From contig NGBS01000342.1 in NCBI GenBank assembly GCA_002245135.1, positions 1 to 33,527 of the forward strand: a stretch of DNA of 33,527 bases. Direction: 5' to 3'. Shown here in pieces: positions 1-8,555 of the stretch. The notes beneath the pieces were generated by a model. The model was not told the origin of the DNA. It saw nothing but the letters and a program-made list of their open reading frames with translations, and searched no databases. Source of the stretch: Proteromonas lacertae (lineage: Eukaryota; Sar; Bigyra; Opalinata; Proteromonadidae). The position numbers and the translations under genes were made by a program. Position 1 is the stretch's first letter; each line of letters starts with the position of its first letter.

Positions 1-112
1 TATAATAGAAAAAAGTGAATTCCATCTTGTATTTTTTATTATGCCTACAGAATTCTCAATCTTTTATGATTTACTACAGTTTATAAAAGTTTAGATAATC
101 CAACAAATTAAT

Positions 113-304
113 TTATTGTCTGTTTAACAATATTTTCTTATTCACCACTTTTTTATCCAATTCATCCAATGCTTTGTTGATAGACAGTTGGATTGTATGA
201 AGAAAACATCTTATATTTGGGATATTTATATCTTTGATGGATTTTATAACATTTGCTACATTTTCGCTTGTAATGCAATTAAATCTGATATAGTGTGACT
301 TCAT
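113..304 (-). pseudogene. hAT-superfamily transposase fragment
   Basis: This is a relic of a cut-and-paste transposase. The reading frame ends in a run with the pattern CFLHTIQLSINKALDEL, which matches the conserved 'C..HT.QL..NK.L' segment of hAT transposases, part of the RNase-H-like catalytic core. Only about 60 residues remain. The open frame continues upstream (higher coordinates) into the repeat that begins near 306, so that part is chimeric and is not protein of the same origin. No terminal repeats or target duplication for this relic are visible at the window edge. The hAT assignment rests on one motif and on general hydrophobic and charge spacing. Confidence 0.55.
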
Positions 305-305
305 T

Positions 306-357
306 GATGCAATCGATGAAGCTCCCGTAAGGGTCAACTCTGAATTTAGAAGGGGAC
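306..357 (+). repeat. Direct repeat, copy 1, left of the 7.45-kb element
   Basis: A roughly 52-bp sequence containing ATGAAGCTCCC, GGTCAACTCTGAAT and AGAAGGGGACT. It recurs in the same orientation at 7799-7848 with a handful of substitutions. In both places it is, or originally was, followed by the TIR sequence CTCCTAGAACACT in forward orientation. It therefore separates successive units rather than acting as a simple target-site duplication. Confidence 0.7.
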
Positions 358-725
358 TAACTCCTAGAACACTCGTTAGAACTCTGTGACAATATCCCAT
401 AGTCCCATTTACGTAAGGTTCCTACGGGATTCCTCCCAACAGGGTCTACTTCTCAACGGGGTCTGCTTCCCTACGGGGACTCCTGTAAGCTATTTCTATA
501 CCTACCTATACCTATCTATGAGACGATCTCCTACGGGTACTCCTGGAAGCTATCTAGAAGTGTTGGTTACCTCAAGGTGATGATTCTAATCATGCTCTTG
601 ACTCTCCTTGCTACGCTGGTGATCTTGTAAGGGCTTTTAATTGAACCGTGGAAACCAATCGTGGAACCGGGAGTTTACAATTGTTAACTTGTTACCAATT
701 GTTAACTCCTGGACTTTACAATTGT
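346..725 (+). repeat. Left terminal inverted repeat of the 7.45-kb element
   Basis: This sequence is repeated in inverted orientation at 7455-7798. Shared blocks in order are AGAAGGGGACT, CTCCTAGAACACT, CCCATTTACGTAAGGTTCC, GAGACGATCTCCTACGGGTA, TGCTACGCTGGTGATCTTG, GGGCTTTTAATTGAACCGTG and GTTTACAATTGTTAAC. The left copy has about 60 bases (around 465-525) absent from the right. Both copies encode a short ORF with the shared segment PIYVRFLRDSSQQGLLLN and a hydrophobic tail LTLLATLVIL, although the left copy is frame-broken. The inner end has several CAATTGTTAAC palindromes that may be subterminal binding sites. Confidence 0.8.
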
Positions 726-763
726 TAAGATCTCCATTGAGTCTTTTCTGATCTGTGAATACT

Positions 764-1168
764 ATGAAGAGAACCAGACCTATCAATGCCTCCGAGGAAT
801 CTTCTAACGATGAGGAAGACACTAAGGTGTTCAGAATTAAGCTTAAGCCGGAGTATAAGAAGTTGAAGGCTGAGATGATTGCTGCTGCCGATGATGATGA
901 TGTTCCTCCTCCTCTCCCTCCTAAACCTCCTAAACCTCCTAAATCTATACTAACAATCACTAACTCCAAGGATGAAGACGATGATGATGTTCCTTTCAAT
1001 GCAGAGATCATGGACCTGGTAAGAGACTTCAAAGCTGACAATACACCGATAAAGCTAGGGTCCGTGATTACTTACCTTGATTATAAACGATGTTGTTTGA
1101 ATGAGTTCCTGGATGCCCTTTACAATTACGTGTCGAAGGAGATCACCTTGAATGAAGACATATCATGA
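764..1168 (+). CDS. Hypothetical acidic, proline-rich protein
   Basis: This predicted 134-residue protein is not recognised. The ATG at 764 was preferred over an in-frame GTG at 755. The N-terminus is basic (MKRTRP) and then acidic (SEESSNDEED). The middle has an acidic run DDDD followed by a PPPLPPKPPKPPK stretch that could bind SH3 or WW domains, and a second acidic block EDDDDD. The last about 55 residues look folded, with helical and aromatic content. Its stop overlaps the next ORF start as ATGA at 1165-1168, a compact arrangement common in viruses. It lies directly inside the left TIR. The function is unknown. The strong compositional bias lowers confidence that it is a real gene. Confidence 0.45.
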   Translation: MKRTRPINASEESSNDEEDTKVFRIKLKPEYKKLKAEMIAAADDDDVPPPLPPKPPKPPKSILTITNSKDEDDDDVPFNAEIMDLVRDFKADNTPIKLGSVITYLDYKRCCLNEFLDALYNYVSKEITLNEDIS

Positions 1169-1444
1169 CCAGGATGAAGAAGCGCTGTAAGCTTATCAGA
1201 TACAACAATCGCAAGGAAGAAGACTATGGATACATCCCCCTAGGCCATCTCATGGAGCTTTGCAACTGCACCATGTGCATTCAGAACATTGAAGTATCTT
1301 CTTGGCTATGACATCGAACAGCTTACTGCTAGCAAGAAGATGAAGCAGTACATGGACTTCCTCCAAGCCAACTTGAAGGTTAAGTACTTAATTGAATATC
1401 TTCTCAGTAATGAAGAACAAGTTCGATCAGTTCTGTATCATTAG
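1165..1444 (+). pseudogene. Small Cys-containing ORF with probable frameshift
   Basis: Starting at the ATGA overlap with the preceding ORF, a 48-codon frame (basic MTRMKKRCK start, then a cluster C-N-C-T-M-C) stops at 1309-1311. A second frame, shifted by one base, then runs without interruption to a TAG at 1442-1444 with a well-formed helical composition (KKMKQYMDFLQANLKVKYL and onward). The simplest reading is one protein of about 93 residues broken by a single indel near 1295-1305. A further 32-codon ORF (1410-1508, acidic end ESSGED) overlaps its 3' end in another frame. No family was recognised. Confidence 0.35.
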
Positions 1445-1685
1445 TCCTAAGATGGATGATCTTGACCTTACTGAATCTACGGATGTTGAATCCTCCGGTG
1501 AGGACTAACTAGCATTACTTAAAACCTGATAATCTCTTGTTCTATTCTATCTCAGCGTTGTCCTTGAAGTTCCTTTGAAGTGTCTTTTCAATTGTTCATT
1601 GCATTGTTGTCTTGAGGAGATCACTTACGGGGACGCTTAGTGTTATTTAAGCAATCCCCCAAGACAACAAACAATAAAACAAAGA

Positions 1686-2505
1686 CTAATTAATTACTTC
1701 TTTAAGTGGACGTGGAAGGATCGGGAGATCTCTACAGAAGGAAGTAAGGTTGAGGTTCAGCTTCTCTAATTGAATCGCCTTCTTAAGGATTGGAATTGAT
1801 AGATGAAGTCTGGTCATAAACTGATAGAACATTGACGGCAAAGTCATCTTCCCAGGAGTTTGTGCTCGAGCCATCGAAGTAGTAGTTCATGATCCATTGC
1901 AGTGCTTCCACCTTCCACATCTTGTTATTGTAACTCAATTGTCCATATCGTTCCTTTGCCGAGAGGACAAAGAAGTTAAATATTCATCTCTCAGTGATGT
2001 TAAAGACATGATCTTGCGTGGCATTGCTAAGGATCACTATCGGTAGATTTGAAGATAGGCTCATACAATGCATAAGGAGCTGACCGATGGTATAGGTCCA
2101 GTTGTTGCATGATGCTATGATCTTCAACCCCGAGGTTGTTAAGGGAACATCTCTGATCGAAGTCTTCCCATAGTTCTTCATCATATAGGAGGCTGGGAAT
2201 AAGGTATCGTCAAAGTCAAGGATGATGATTGTCTTGAGAATAGCGATGGAGATCCCCTGGTTGTATTAGTAAGGATGAGCAATGCCTAAGAGTTGATCGA
2301 AGGCTGTTTTATAGGAAGATCGATTCTCTTGACTGGTGACTCCTGGTAATCCATTGACGAATTGCGGACTGTTGCTATACTCCATGTGAGTGTGTTCATA
2401 AGGCATTGCTTTGATGGAGGCTATTTGAGGGTGATCATTCTCGGGAGTAGATTCACCGATAAGTAAAGGAGGACGGTAAGGAGCAATCGATCTAGTAATG
2501 ACCAT
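1686..2505 (-). pseudogene. HAD-superfamily phosphatase, interrupted
   Basis: A haloacid-dehalogenase-type hydrolase, a family that usually removes phosphate from nucleotides or sugar phosphates. Motif I is clear at about 2190-2210 (IIILDFDDTLFP, with the DxDxT nucleophile signature). Motif II appears as IVILSNA, and a following VLSAKERYG then WKVEAL matches the 'SARD...WK..AF' segment of protist and viral HAD proteins. A degenerate motif IV-like VLSVYDQ sits near 1810. About 80 residues precede motif I. Three stops interrupt one frame (TAA at 2266-2268, TGA at 1984-1986, TAA near 1792), and a different frame is open over the last 190 bases, implying a frameshift. It is oriented like the RNR. 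Nucleotidase activity is inference. Confidence 0.6.
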
Positions 2506-2643
2506 GATTGAAAGGCAAGGAAATTGATCAATGCTGGGAATGTCGATTCATAACTCACTTCGGAATTGTTAACACTTCAGAACTTCTTCCGGCGGGAGTT
2601 ACCAATTTACTTAATCGTTCATTTCCTTGGATCTTACTGAGCA

Positions 2644-2892
2644 ATGGATTTTGACTTTGATCGCTTAGTGCTTCCGTTATGGACTTATAGCTTCCGTGAG
2701 TTCTTCTGTCATGACGAAGTGCTGGTAAGCGTCTTTGGAATCCTCCTTATATTGAACGTCCAGATGTTCCTTGAAGATCACCCAGCTATTGAGCATAGCA
2801 GTTGTTGCAGATTGATCCGAAGTATCTTGTTTACCATCCTTCTAATGATGATGCTGATAGCTCTTTGGGTTGCTATGAACTCTATACCTTAA
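2644..2892 (+). CDS. Small membrane protein, two predicted transmembrane helices
   Basis: This 82-residue ORF is not recognised. After an N-terminal segment rich in aromatic residues (MDFDFDRLVLPLWTYSF) there are two hydrophobic helices: one around VLVSVFGILLILNVQMFL and one around SILFTILLMMMLIALWVAM, linked by a polar loop with a Cys pair. The protein ends shortly after the second helix. It lies upstream of the 2938 ORF on the same strand with a 45-bp gap and diverges from the HAD gene across about 140 bp (2506-2643). Small viroporin-like or holin-like proteins have this layout, but nothing in the sequence proves such a role. Confidence 0.45.
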   Translation: MDFDFDRLVLPLWTYSFREFFCHDEVLVSVFGILLILNVQMFLEDHPAIEHSSCCRLIRSILFTILLMMMLIALWVAMNSIP

Positions 2893-2937
2893 GTAACTTC
2901 TCCTATCGATAAATACTCTTTAATTAACTCTTACCAG

Positions 2938-4098
2938 ATGTTGTTCTTGGGATGGACTTATCATAGCAGGCATCTCTGTATTCAACTTTTTCTGATCCTC
3001 CTAGAGAGACTTTGCCTTATGAATACTCAACAAGCATTATCTACCCGTACTACCTCTAGCCTTGAATTACAACAGTGTGAGCCTATGGCTACTTCTACTC
3101 ATAAGAAGTCCAAGGTACTTATCATCACTCCCGTAAAGGTAAAGAATTCACGTTCAATTGCTAAGCGTAGTAAGGCTATGAAGTCATCCACCAATTCCAA
3201 TGACTCCAAGAAGCGTAAGCTTAATAAGTACTTAGCACTCAAGGCACCAGTAATATCTCAATCATCGAAGGCATCTCCTACTGTTGCTAGCACTACACTT
3301 AAGAAGAAGCTCCCCAGAGGCAAGACAACTTCCTCGGCACAGTCATCCAAAGATGTCACTATCAAGAACTTAACGAAGACCTTGAAGTCCATCCGCAGCA
3401 AGGACAAGATCATTGACTATGTGGCTATATGCTCTGACTTACGAAAACATCTTCGTTCCTGCTATCAACTACTTCAAGAGACTAAAGCAAAAGCTGATAA
3501 GCTCACTTCCGAGGAAGTACGTCTATCATCAGAGATCATGGACAAGATCTTGGAAGCTATAAAGCACTCTAGCAACCTCCTCAACGATGAAGTCAAGAGT
3601 CAGGACGCTTACATTAATAAGATCCTTGACGATCTTAAACTAGCTTCTGTATCTGATCCATCAGTGACAGCTACATCAGTTCCTGCTTCATTACCAACCC
3701 CAACATCTATTCCCAAAGATGATATTCAAGTAACTACCGATAGCTTTAAGGTAAAGCAAGAGAATCAATCATCCAGTTCTACACCCTCATACACTTACTT
3801 CAATTCACCGATAGTAAGTTCCTTGTCTGGCAATCCAACAACCTCTGGACTAGCAACACCAGCAAGTACTTCCCCATCAATTCCTTTACAAGTTCCCATG
3901 CAGGTTCCTATTCAGGCTCCTTTGAAAACTACAAAGACTGTTAAAGGTAAGAGATCTACAAAATCATCCTTTCCTACTCCTCCAGCATCAATGAACTACT
4001 ACTCTAACTACAATCCTTATGCTGCTTACGTTCCATCATTCAGAGGAGTCTATCAGCAACAGGCCCAACAAATACCGACCTTATCCAGATACTTCTAA
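2938..4098 (+). CDS. Hypothetical Ser/Lys/Pro-rich protein with coiled-coil centre
   Basis: This is the longest intact ORF of the element (386 residues from 2938; a start at 3019, MNTQQAL, would remove a hydrophobic leader and is equally plausible). Residues of about 55-150 are strongly basic and Ser-rich (KKSKV, KRSKAMKSS, KKRKLNKY, a possible nuclear localisation signal). Residues of about 150-235 form a helical, coiled-coil-like domain with regular leucines and charged residues (DLRKHLRSCYQLLQ, EEVRLSSEIMDKIL). The C-terminal 150 residues are low-complexity Ser/Thr/Pro and end in a Tyr/Gln-rich tail (YNPYAAYVP, YQQQAQQ). The overall form recalls DNA-binding or virion scaffold proteins, without homology that can be named. 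Confidence 0.5.
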   Translation: MLFLGWTYHSRHLCIQLFLILLERLCLMNTQQALSTRTTSSLELQQCEPMATSTHKKSKVLIITPVKVKNSRSIAKRSKAMKSSTNSNDSKKRKLNKYLALKAPVISQSSKASPTVASTTLKKKLPRGKTTSSAQSSKDVTIKNLTKTLKSIRSKDKIIDYVAICSDLRKHLRSCYQLLQETKAKADKLTSEEVRLSSEIMDKILEAIKHSSNLLNDEVKSQDAYINKILDDLKLASVSDPSVTATSVPASLPTPTSIPKDDIQVTTDSFKVKQENQSSSSTPSYTYFNSPIVSSLSGNPTTSGLATPASTSPSIPLQVPMQVPIQAPLKTTKTVKGKRSTKSSFPTPPASMNYYSNYNPYAAYVPSFRGVYQQQAQQIPTLSRYF

Positions 4099-4275
4099 GT
4101 TCCTTAATCACTTATTGTTAATAACCTTGAGTTGTTTACGGGCTGCTGCAATCATCGTCTAGGATCTATCGGAGATGCTTATTATCACGTCCCTTATCAT
4201 CTCCTATCCGATGATATCTACTTTGATTATTGTCCATCCCTACATAAAACCTTTAAGATCACTTAGGTAATTTAC

Positions 4276-6350
4276 TTAAAGGCAATGATCACCATCACAA
4301 TAGCTTACTTCAATCGGGAATGGTTGATTGTAGTCTCCATCTAGTTCATTTCCTTGAACTTCCTCGGGACTTAGATCGATCTTATAATCCCTTGAGGAGC
4401 TTCTGATAAAGTCAGGTTCTGATACTTGACGTAGGAGTCGGTAATACTCCTCCTTGGAGATCTCTTCATAAGGCATCTGTGGGTAGGTTGTTTTCATCTG
4501 GTCAGTGGCAACTGAAGGTAAGAATGATACTCCCTTGAGTTGATATTGAAAGTAGTCTAGTGCGTGTTGAATATGGGGCCCTTCTAGTTTCGGATCAAAG
4601 GTAATCGTACAGGACACTTGATTGTCAGCCCAGTACTTCTGAACGAAGGCTAGCAACATCAGCTGCTCGTACATCGGTACCTCCTTGATAGTTCTAACTC
4701 CTTTTACTTCGACTGGGAAGGAGATCACCGAGGTTGTCTCTGGGCAATAGAAGTCATCTTCAATCGGATACTTTGCATGCTTCAAGACTCTAATTAATGG
4801 ACTATTCTTATCTATCCTAATCCTTCTAACGTAGTAGTTGCTCTGTGGGAAGTGAATCCCTGGAGTTGCTCAAGCAAGTAGACTGACTGTACCACTTGGC
4901 TTTACCGATGTTGTCTTGATTGATCGTGGAATGCAGAACCACTCGGAGTAGATCCTATCCCAGTGTTGGATAGTTGAATAGCCTTCTTCCATCCAAGTCT
5001 TGAGAATATCAACTCCGTACTTATCAATGAACTGTGCTATCCCACTGATACTGCATCCGATCCTTCTATTCCTTAACATCACTCTGTTGGTCTCTGGCCA
5101 GTGAGTCATCCCCAGAGTCACAGTCTTGGCATATAGGTAAGCAAACTTTAGTGTCCTTAAGAACTCTCCTAGATTATGTTGACGATAAGGAAACGTCTCT
5201 ACCAGGCAACACATCTCATAAAACTCCAGCGATTGTTCTAGACAAGGATTACCACCGAGAACTCTTCGATCCTTCTTATTCTTTGGATCGCCTAGCCTTC
5301 CATACTCTTGCATGTTCTTCAACCAGCAGATACCAGGCTCTCCATTCTTCCGTATGCGTTCAGTTATATTGCTATAGTCCATTCCTTTGATTGCAAAGAC
5401 ACTGTTGTTGGATGCCCATCCAAAGGAGCTTCTGTCTGGGTTGAGATCATAGTCCTTGAGGTTAAGGAACTCTTCATCGTGATGTTCTCCAAAGGCTATC
5501 TCTGCGGATCTTTGGACATTACCACTGACTATGCATCTACCGATGAGGTTTCCTAAGTCCACGATTGCTCTTGTTGATATGGGCTTACCGATGAGATCAT
5601 CCAGGACTAGTCGGATAGAGTGATGAAGCTCCTTCAGAGGAGTTGCCTCACCAGCAACTCCTCCGAATACTTTAAGTACCTTTCCCTTGTCTCGGATCTT
5701 CTCGTAGTTGAAGTAAACAGCTGGCTGCTTTACGAAGTGAAACATCTTAACCTTGTTACCTTCCACATCCTCAGATTCATACATCTCACGCCTTCCATAG
5801 TAAGACTCCAACAAGAGACTCAAGGAGTTCACCCAGCCTTCTCGGGAGTCAGGAATCTCGTAATACATGGACTGTTGTAAGCGATCGGGTCCTTGAATGA
5901 TAATCTTTTCTTTACCGGTAGTATCAAAACCTACTCCAACTCCCAGCATACTCGCATCCATCAGGAACTTGAAGGGCTTTATGGGATCAATATCGATATC
6001 CTTAGTTGATACGAATGCACAGTTGTTGAGTGCAGCACTTAGCTTCTTCCATGAGGTAGGAACTTCATGTTGAACATTAGATCATACATCTCCTTAGCTG
6101 AGCTTAATCCTTGCTCTTCATTCCATCCTAAGCATTGCTCTTGTATGTAGTCCTTCTGCAGTGTATAAGTGCCTTCAACAACTCTTCTTACCGTCTGATA
6201 CCATTCTTCATAGACTGGAGGATCATCGTTGATTAACCTGGAGTACGTTCTGCGATAGATGAACTCACCGAGACCATTGAATCCAAAGGGGGCCTTTACG
6301 GTCTTATACTTATCGATGAAACTATCGGGGAGATGAAATGATAAGGACGT
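4276..6350 (-). pseudogene. nrdJ: Class II (adenosylcobalamin-dependent) ribonucleotide reductase, interrupted
   Basis: Reduces ribonucleoside triphosphates to deoxyribonucleotides using a radical generated from coenzyme B12, independent of oxygen and of a small subunit. Landmarks in order: N-terminal APFGFNGLGE and RTYSRL; NNCAFVST with the first redox cysteine; FLMDASMLGVGVGFD; SGNVQRSAEIA; the catalytic GGNPCLEQ (Asn, thiyl Cys and Glu all present) followed by MCCLVETFP; KPSGTVSLLA; and a C-terminal CDGDHC pair suited to re-reduction of the active site. About 690 codons, the usual family size. Damage: a short deletion with frame change at about 6052-6062, just before NNCAF, and one TGA at the glycine after SLLA (near 4867). 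The open frame starts after a TAG at 6351-6353 with no ATG seen. It is unusual beside a Polinton and lies in higher-GC DNA. Confidence 0.88.
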
Positions 6351-6353
6351 CTA

Positions 6354-6807
6354 TGCCGTGCAAGACATATTGCTTATTGCTAGACTCATAAGAAAGTCAA
6401 TGACTAGGAGTTGTCGGTGATGCCAAGATCCCTTGAAGTAAGTTGTACCATAAACATCCGTATTACGTATTAGTAGGTTCCATTCCCATTTTCCCCGGAC
6501 AATTGTTATTAGCTTCTAGTGGCTCCAGATACGTCAAGGTGGGTCTCACTTCATCAGCTCAGTATAATCCAACATAAAAACTCCCATTAATACTTACCCA
6601 ACTGCGAGGTGCTTTCTCTTGACTGCTCCAGCTTACGACTTCACTGACATGGAATAGCACTCGTGTTTATCCTTCCAGGCAAAGCTCTTCTTCTTCTAGA
6701 CATCATCTTCAAATCACTTTGGTTATAAGTTCCTTTGAAGTTCATCCTAGAGCATCTCCGTAGTGTTGATGTTAGTGCGTATAGAACACCCCAACAAAGT
6801 CAATTAA
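6354..6807. other. Intergenic region between the RNR and the Cys-rich genes
   Basis: On the minus strand, about 6353-6525 is open and in the same frame as the RNR, separated from it only by the TAG at 6351-6353 (segments such as KWEWNLLIRN and TDVYGTTYF). It could be a decayed upstream gene or an N-terminal extension and matches nothing recognised. The rest, about 6530-6807, shows no convincing frame. No clear promoter was identified. Confidence 0.3.
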
Positions 6808-7257
6808 TTAGAAGGGAAGATCGTTAAGCAAGTTACATTGAACTCCACGGTCCTTGAATACTACAATTGGCCTTGATACTCCCACGATATGATCTGTTTC
6901 AGATACCTTACAATAATGACCACTTCCATCTTCAAGAGGAACGTAAAGTGTTGGTCTGCGACATCTAAGGTTAGTTATTATCTCCTCCTTTACCTTCATT
7001 GACTTCAAAGGTAGTTCAGGTGCACACTCAGGTATTGGAATCTCGAATGCTTCTGGGGAGTACTCAGGTATTGGAATATCAACTGGGTTGTTGACGATAA
7101 GCTTATCAGAGAAGGTAAGTTTCTTATGGTGTTGATGATTCTTCCTTTGACGATACCTACGGCACTCTTCACAGCTCTTGTAATATCCTCCATCCCGTTT
7201 CAGAAACTCCTTCCTTGGGTGGATCTTGAAGCACCTACAGCATAAGACTCCATTCAA
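6808..7257 (-). CDS. Cys-rich putative zinc-binding protein
   Basis: This 149-residue ORF starts with a compact Cys cluster: CCRCF at residues 6-10, then YKSCEECRRYRQRK about 20 residues later. The CxxC...CxxCR arrangement, followed at once by a basic helix, would bind one zinc ion. The middle carries an imperfect repeat of PIPEYSPEAFE and PIPECAPEL. The C-terminal 60 residues hold more Cys and His (GHYCKVSETDHIV). A closely similar but shorter protein is encoded immediately upstream (7270-7416), so this is a tandem paralogue pair. Such Cys-clusters are frequent in proteins of large DNA viruses and mobile elements. A nucleic-acid-binding role is inference. Confidence 0.5.
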   Translation of the reverse strand: MNGVLCCRCFKIHPRKEFLKRDGGYYKSCEECRRYRQRKNHQHHKKLTFSDKLIVNNPVDIPIPEYSPEAFEIPIPECAPELPLKSMKVKEEIITNLRCRRPTLYVPLEDGSGHYCKVSETDHIVGVSRPIVVFKDRGVQCNLLNDLPF

Positions 7258-7269
7258 AGGTAACTTATT

Positions 7270-7416
7270 CTAATATAGATTCACACGTCTCATCCTGTAT
7301 AGTTGTTGATACTTATTGCGTTCTTCACGGCATTGACTACAGATCTTATAGAAGTGCTTGCAGTCTCGTTTAATTTCTCTAGGGCGTCTTCTACGACTAT
7401 AGCAACAAATAAACAT
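7270..7416 (-). CDS. Short Cys-rich paralogue of the 6808-7257 protein
   Basis: This 48-residue ORF runs from an ATG at 7414-7416 to a TAG at 7270-7272. It reproduces the spacing of the neighbouring protein's N-terminus: an early CC pair, a basic stretch (SRRRRPREIKRD), then CKHFYKICSQCREERNKYQ, where the FYK-C-xx-CR core aligns with YYKSCEECR. It lies 12 bp upstream of the longer gene on the same strand, consistent with a tandem duplication. It may be a complete micro-protein or the surviving end of a longer one. Conservation of the Cys pattern between the two copies is the main evidence that either is coding. Confidence 0.4.
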   Translation of the reverse strand: MFICCYSRRRRPREIKRDCKHFYKICSQCREERNKYQQLYRMRRVNLY

Positions 7417-7454
7417 GAGGTCTTTAGATTGCGAGGAAATTCGAAATTAATCAA

Positions 7455-7798
7455 AGCCTCCTGGATTTACCAATTGGTAACTTGTTAACAATTGTTAACT
7501 AGTTAACAATTGTAAACTCCCGGTTCCCCAGTTGGTTTCCACGGTTCAATTAAAAGCCCTTACAAGATCACCAGCGTAGCAAGGAGAGTCAAGAGTGTGA
7601 TTAGATTCATCACCTCGAGGTAACCAACACTTCTAGATAGCTTCCAGGAGTACCCGTAGGAGATCGTCTCATAGAAGTAGACTCTGTTGAGAAGTAGACC
7701 CTGTTGGGAAGAATCTCGTAGGAACCTTACGTAAATGGGACCCTGGGACATTGTCACAGAGCTCTCACTAGTGTTCTAGGAGTTAGTCCCCTTCTAGA
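7455..7798 (-). repeat. Right terminal inverted repeat of the 7.45-kb element
   Basis: The inverse of 346-725, shorter by about 60 bases. It contains a 65-codon minus-strand ORF (7560-7757) that is open throughout, beginning with the PIYVRFLRDSS segment and ending in a hydrophobic helix LITLLTLLATLVIL. The same hydrophobic end is preserved in the left copy in another frame, so a short membrane peptide may be encoded by the repeat itself. Inner palindromes GTTAACAATTGTTAAC and CCAATTGG lie at 7468-7520. Confidence 0.75.
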
Positions 7799-7848
7799 TG
7801 CATCAATGAAGCTCCCATAAAGGTCAACTCTGAATCTAGAAGGGGACT
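7799..7848 (+). repeat. Direct repeat, copy 2, right of the 7.45-kb element
   Basis: The same-orientation copy of 306-357. It is followed, after the 3.8-kb transposon at 7849-11666, by TIR sequence in forward orientation at 11672-11724. Before that insertion the order was therefore right TIR, about 45-bp spacer, next left TIR, which is the junction of two tandem units. Confidence 0.7.
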
Positions 7849-7918
7849 TGTTGTGCGCCGTTTGTCATAGTTGGCCGTTTGTCTACCAGACACTTTTAAA
7901 ACAAACTAAATGTATATT

Positions 7919-8490
7919 ATTACTTGTCTTGATGAAAAATTGTTACTTTTATATTAACATTTTGTATATGATAGACATGTCACGATATGACTTAATTAGC
8001 CTATGTAACAAATTTACTTTACATAATCTATTAATACATATTAAGTACATGAATAATATAAAATATTAGCTTACAACTCACTTCTGTTGTTGATATAAAT
8101 AAAAAAATGTAACTAAAAACTTGAATTTTCTTATCACCTTATTTGTACGAAAATCAATATTTTGATATAAACACTTGTTTTATATGCACATGGTTTTCAT
8201 TTAAATCTATAATTTTAGATATAAAGTTAATATCTACAATATAAACAGAAATACAATCTTTAATCGACATGAATATCAAAGCTACAACAAATTAATATAT
8301 TTCATATTTCAATACCTTCTATAAAAATCATTCATTTCAGCGTGTAGCCAATTACAATATATTATTAACACTTAGCTTCTTTTGTATAAATTACAAAGTT
8401 ATAATTTATGTGTTGTTTTTTGTTTTATATAATAGTATCAATGATTATGAAATGATACACATAAGTTACAGAAGAAAATTGAGAAGTGAA
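7919..8490. other. Non-coding AT-rich left arm of the 3.8-kb transposon
   Basis: A long AT-rich stretch after the outer TIR, ending at the internal palindrome. Only short frames without recognisable motifs are present. Nothing else is seen. Confidence 0.5.
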
Positions 8491-8555
8491 AAATGTCTCC
8501 TAGACAAACGGCGTATTTCTAAATCTTCTCACGCCGTTTGTCTAGGAGACACTTT
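8491..8555. repeat. Internal inverted repeat related to the transposon TIR
   Basis: The left arm 8491-8514 ends CCTAGACAAACGGCGT and the right arm 8531-8555 begins ACGCCGTTTGTCTAGG, separated by a 16-base loop. Both arms share GCCGTTTGTC with the outer TIR and differ in the next bases (TAGGAGACACTTT against TACCAGACACTTT). This is the arrangement expected where two related TIR ends face away from each other. Confidence 0.7.

Larger units (their letters stand above)
346..7798. mobile_element. 7.45-kb TIR element with RNR, HAD and Cys-rich genes
   Basis: The element is defined by inverted repeats at 346-725 and 7455-7798. Its interior is clearly richer in G+C than the AT-rich flanks. It holds at least seven ORFs on both strands: acidic and small ORFs at the left (+), a HAD phosphatase relic (-), a membrane ORF and a Ser/Lys-rich ORF (+), class II ribonucleotide reductase (-) and two Cys-rich ORFs (-). 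No transposase, integrase, polymerase or helicase was recognised, so it would be mobilised in trans, be derived from a linear virus or plasmid, or be a deletion product. Size and TIR length are in the range known for transpovirons of giant viruses, but no transpoviron gene was recognised. Composition suggests an origin outside the host background. Confidence 0.6.

Noticed and set aside
637-1041. Minus-strand Ser/Gly-rich ORF
   Set aside because: It is the complement of the acidic, proline-rich gene on the plus strand; the composition simply mirrors Asp and Pro codons.
5151-5880. Three plus-strand ORFs opposite the RNR
   Set aside because: They are antisense shadows of a strongly conserved coding region.
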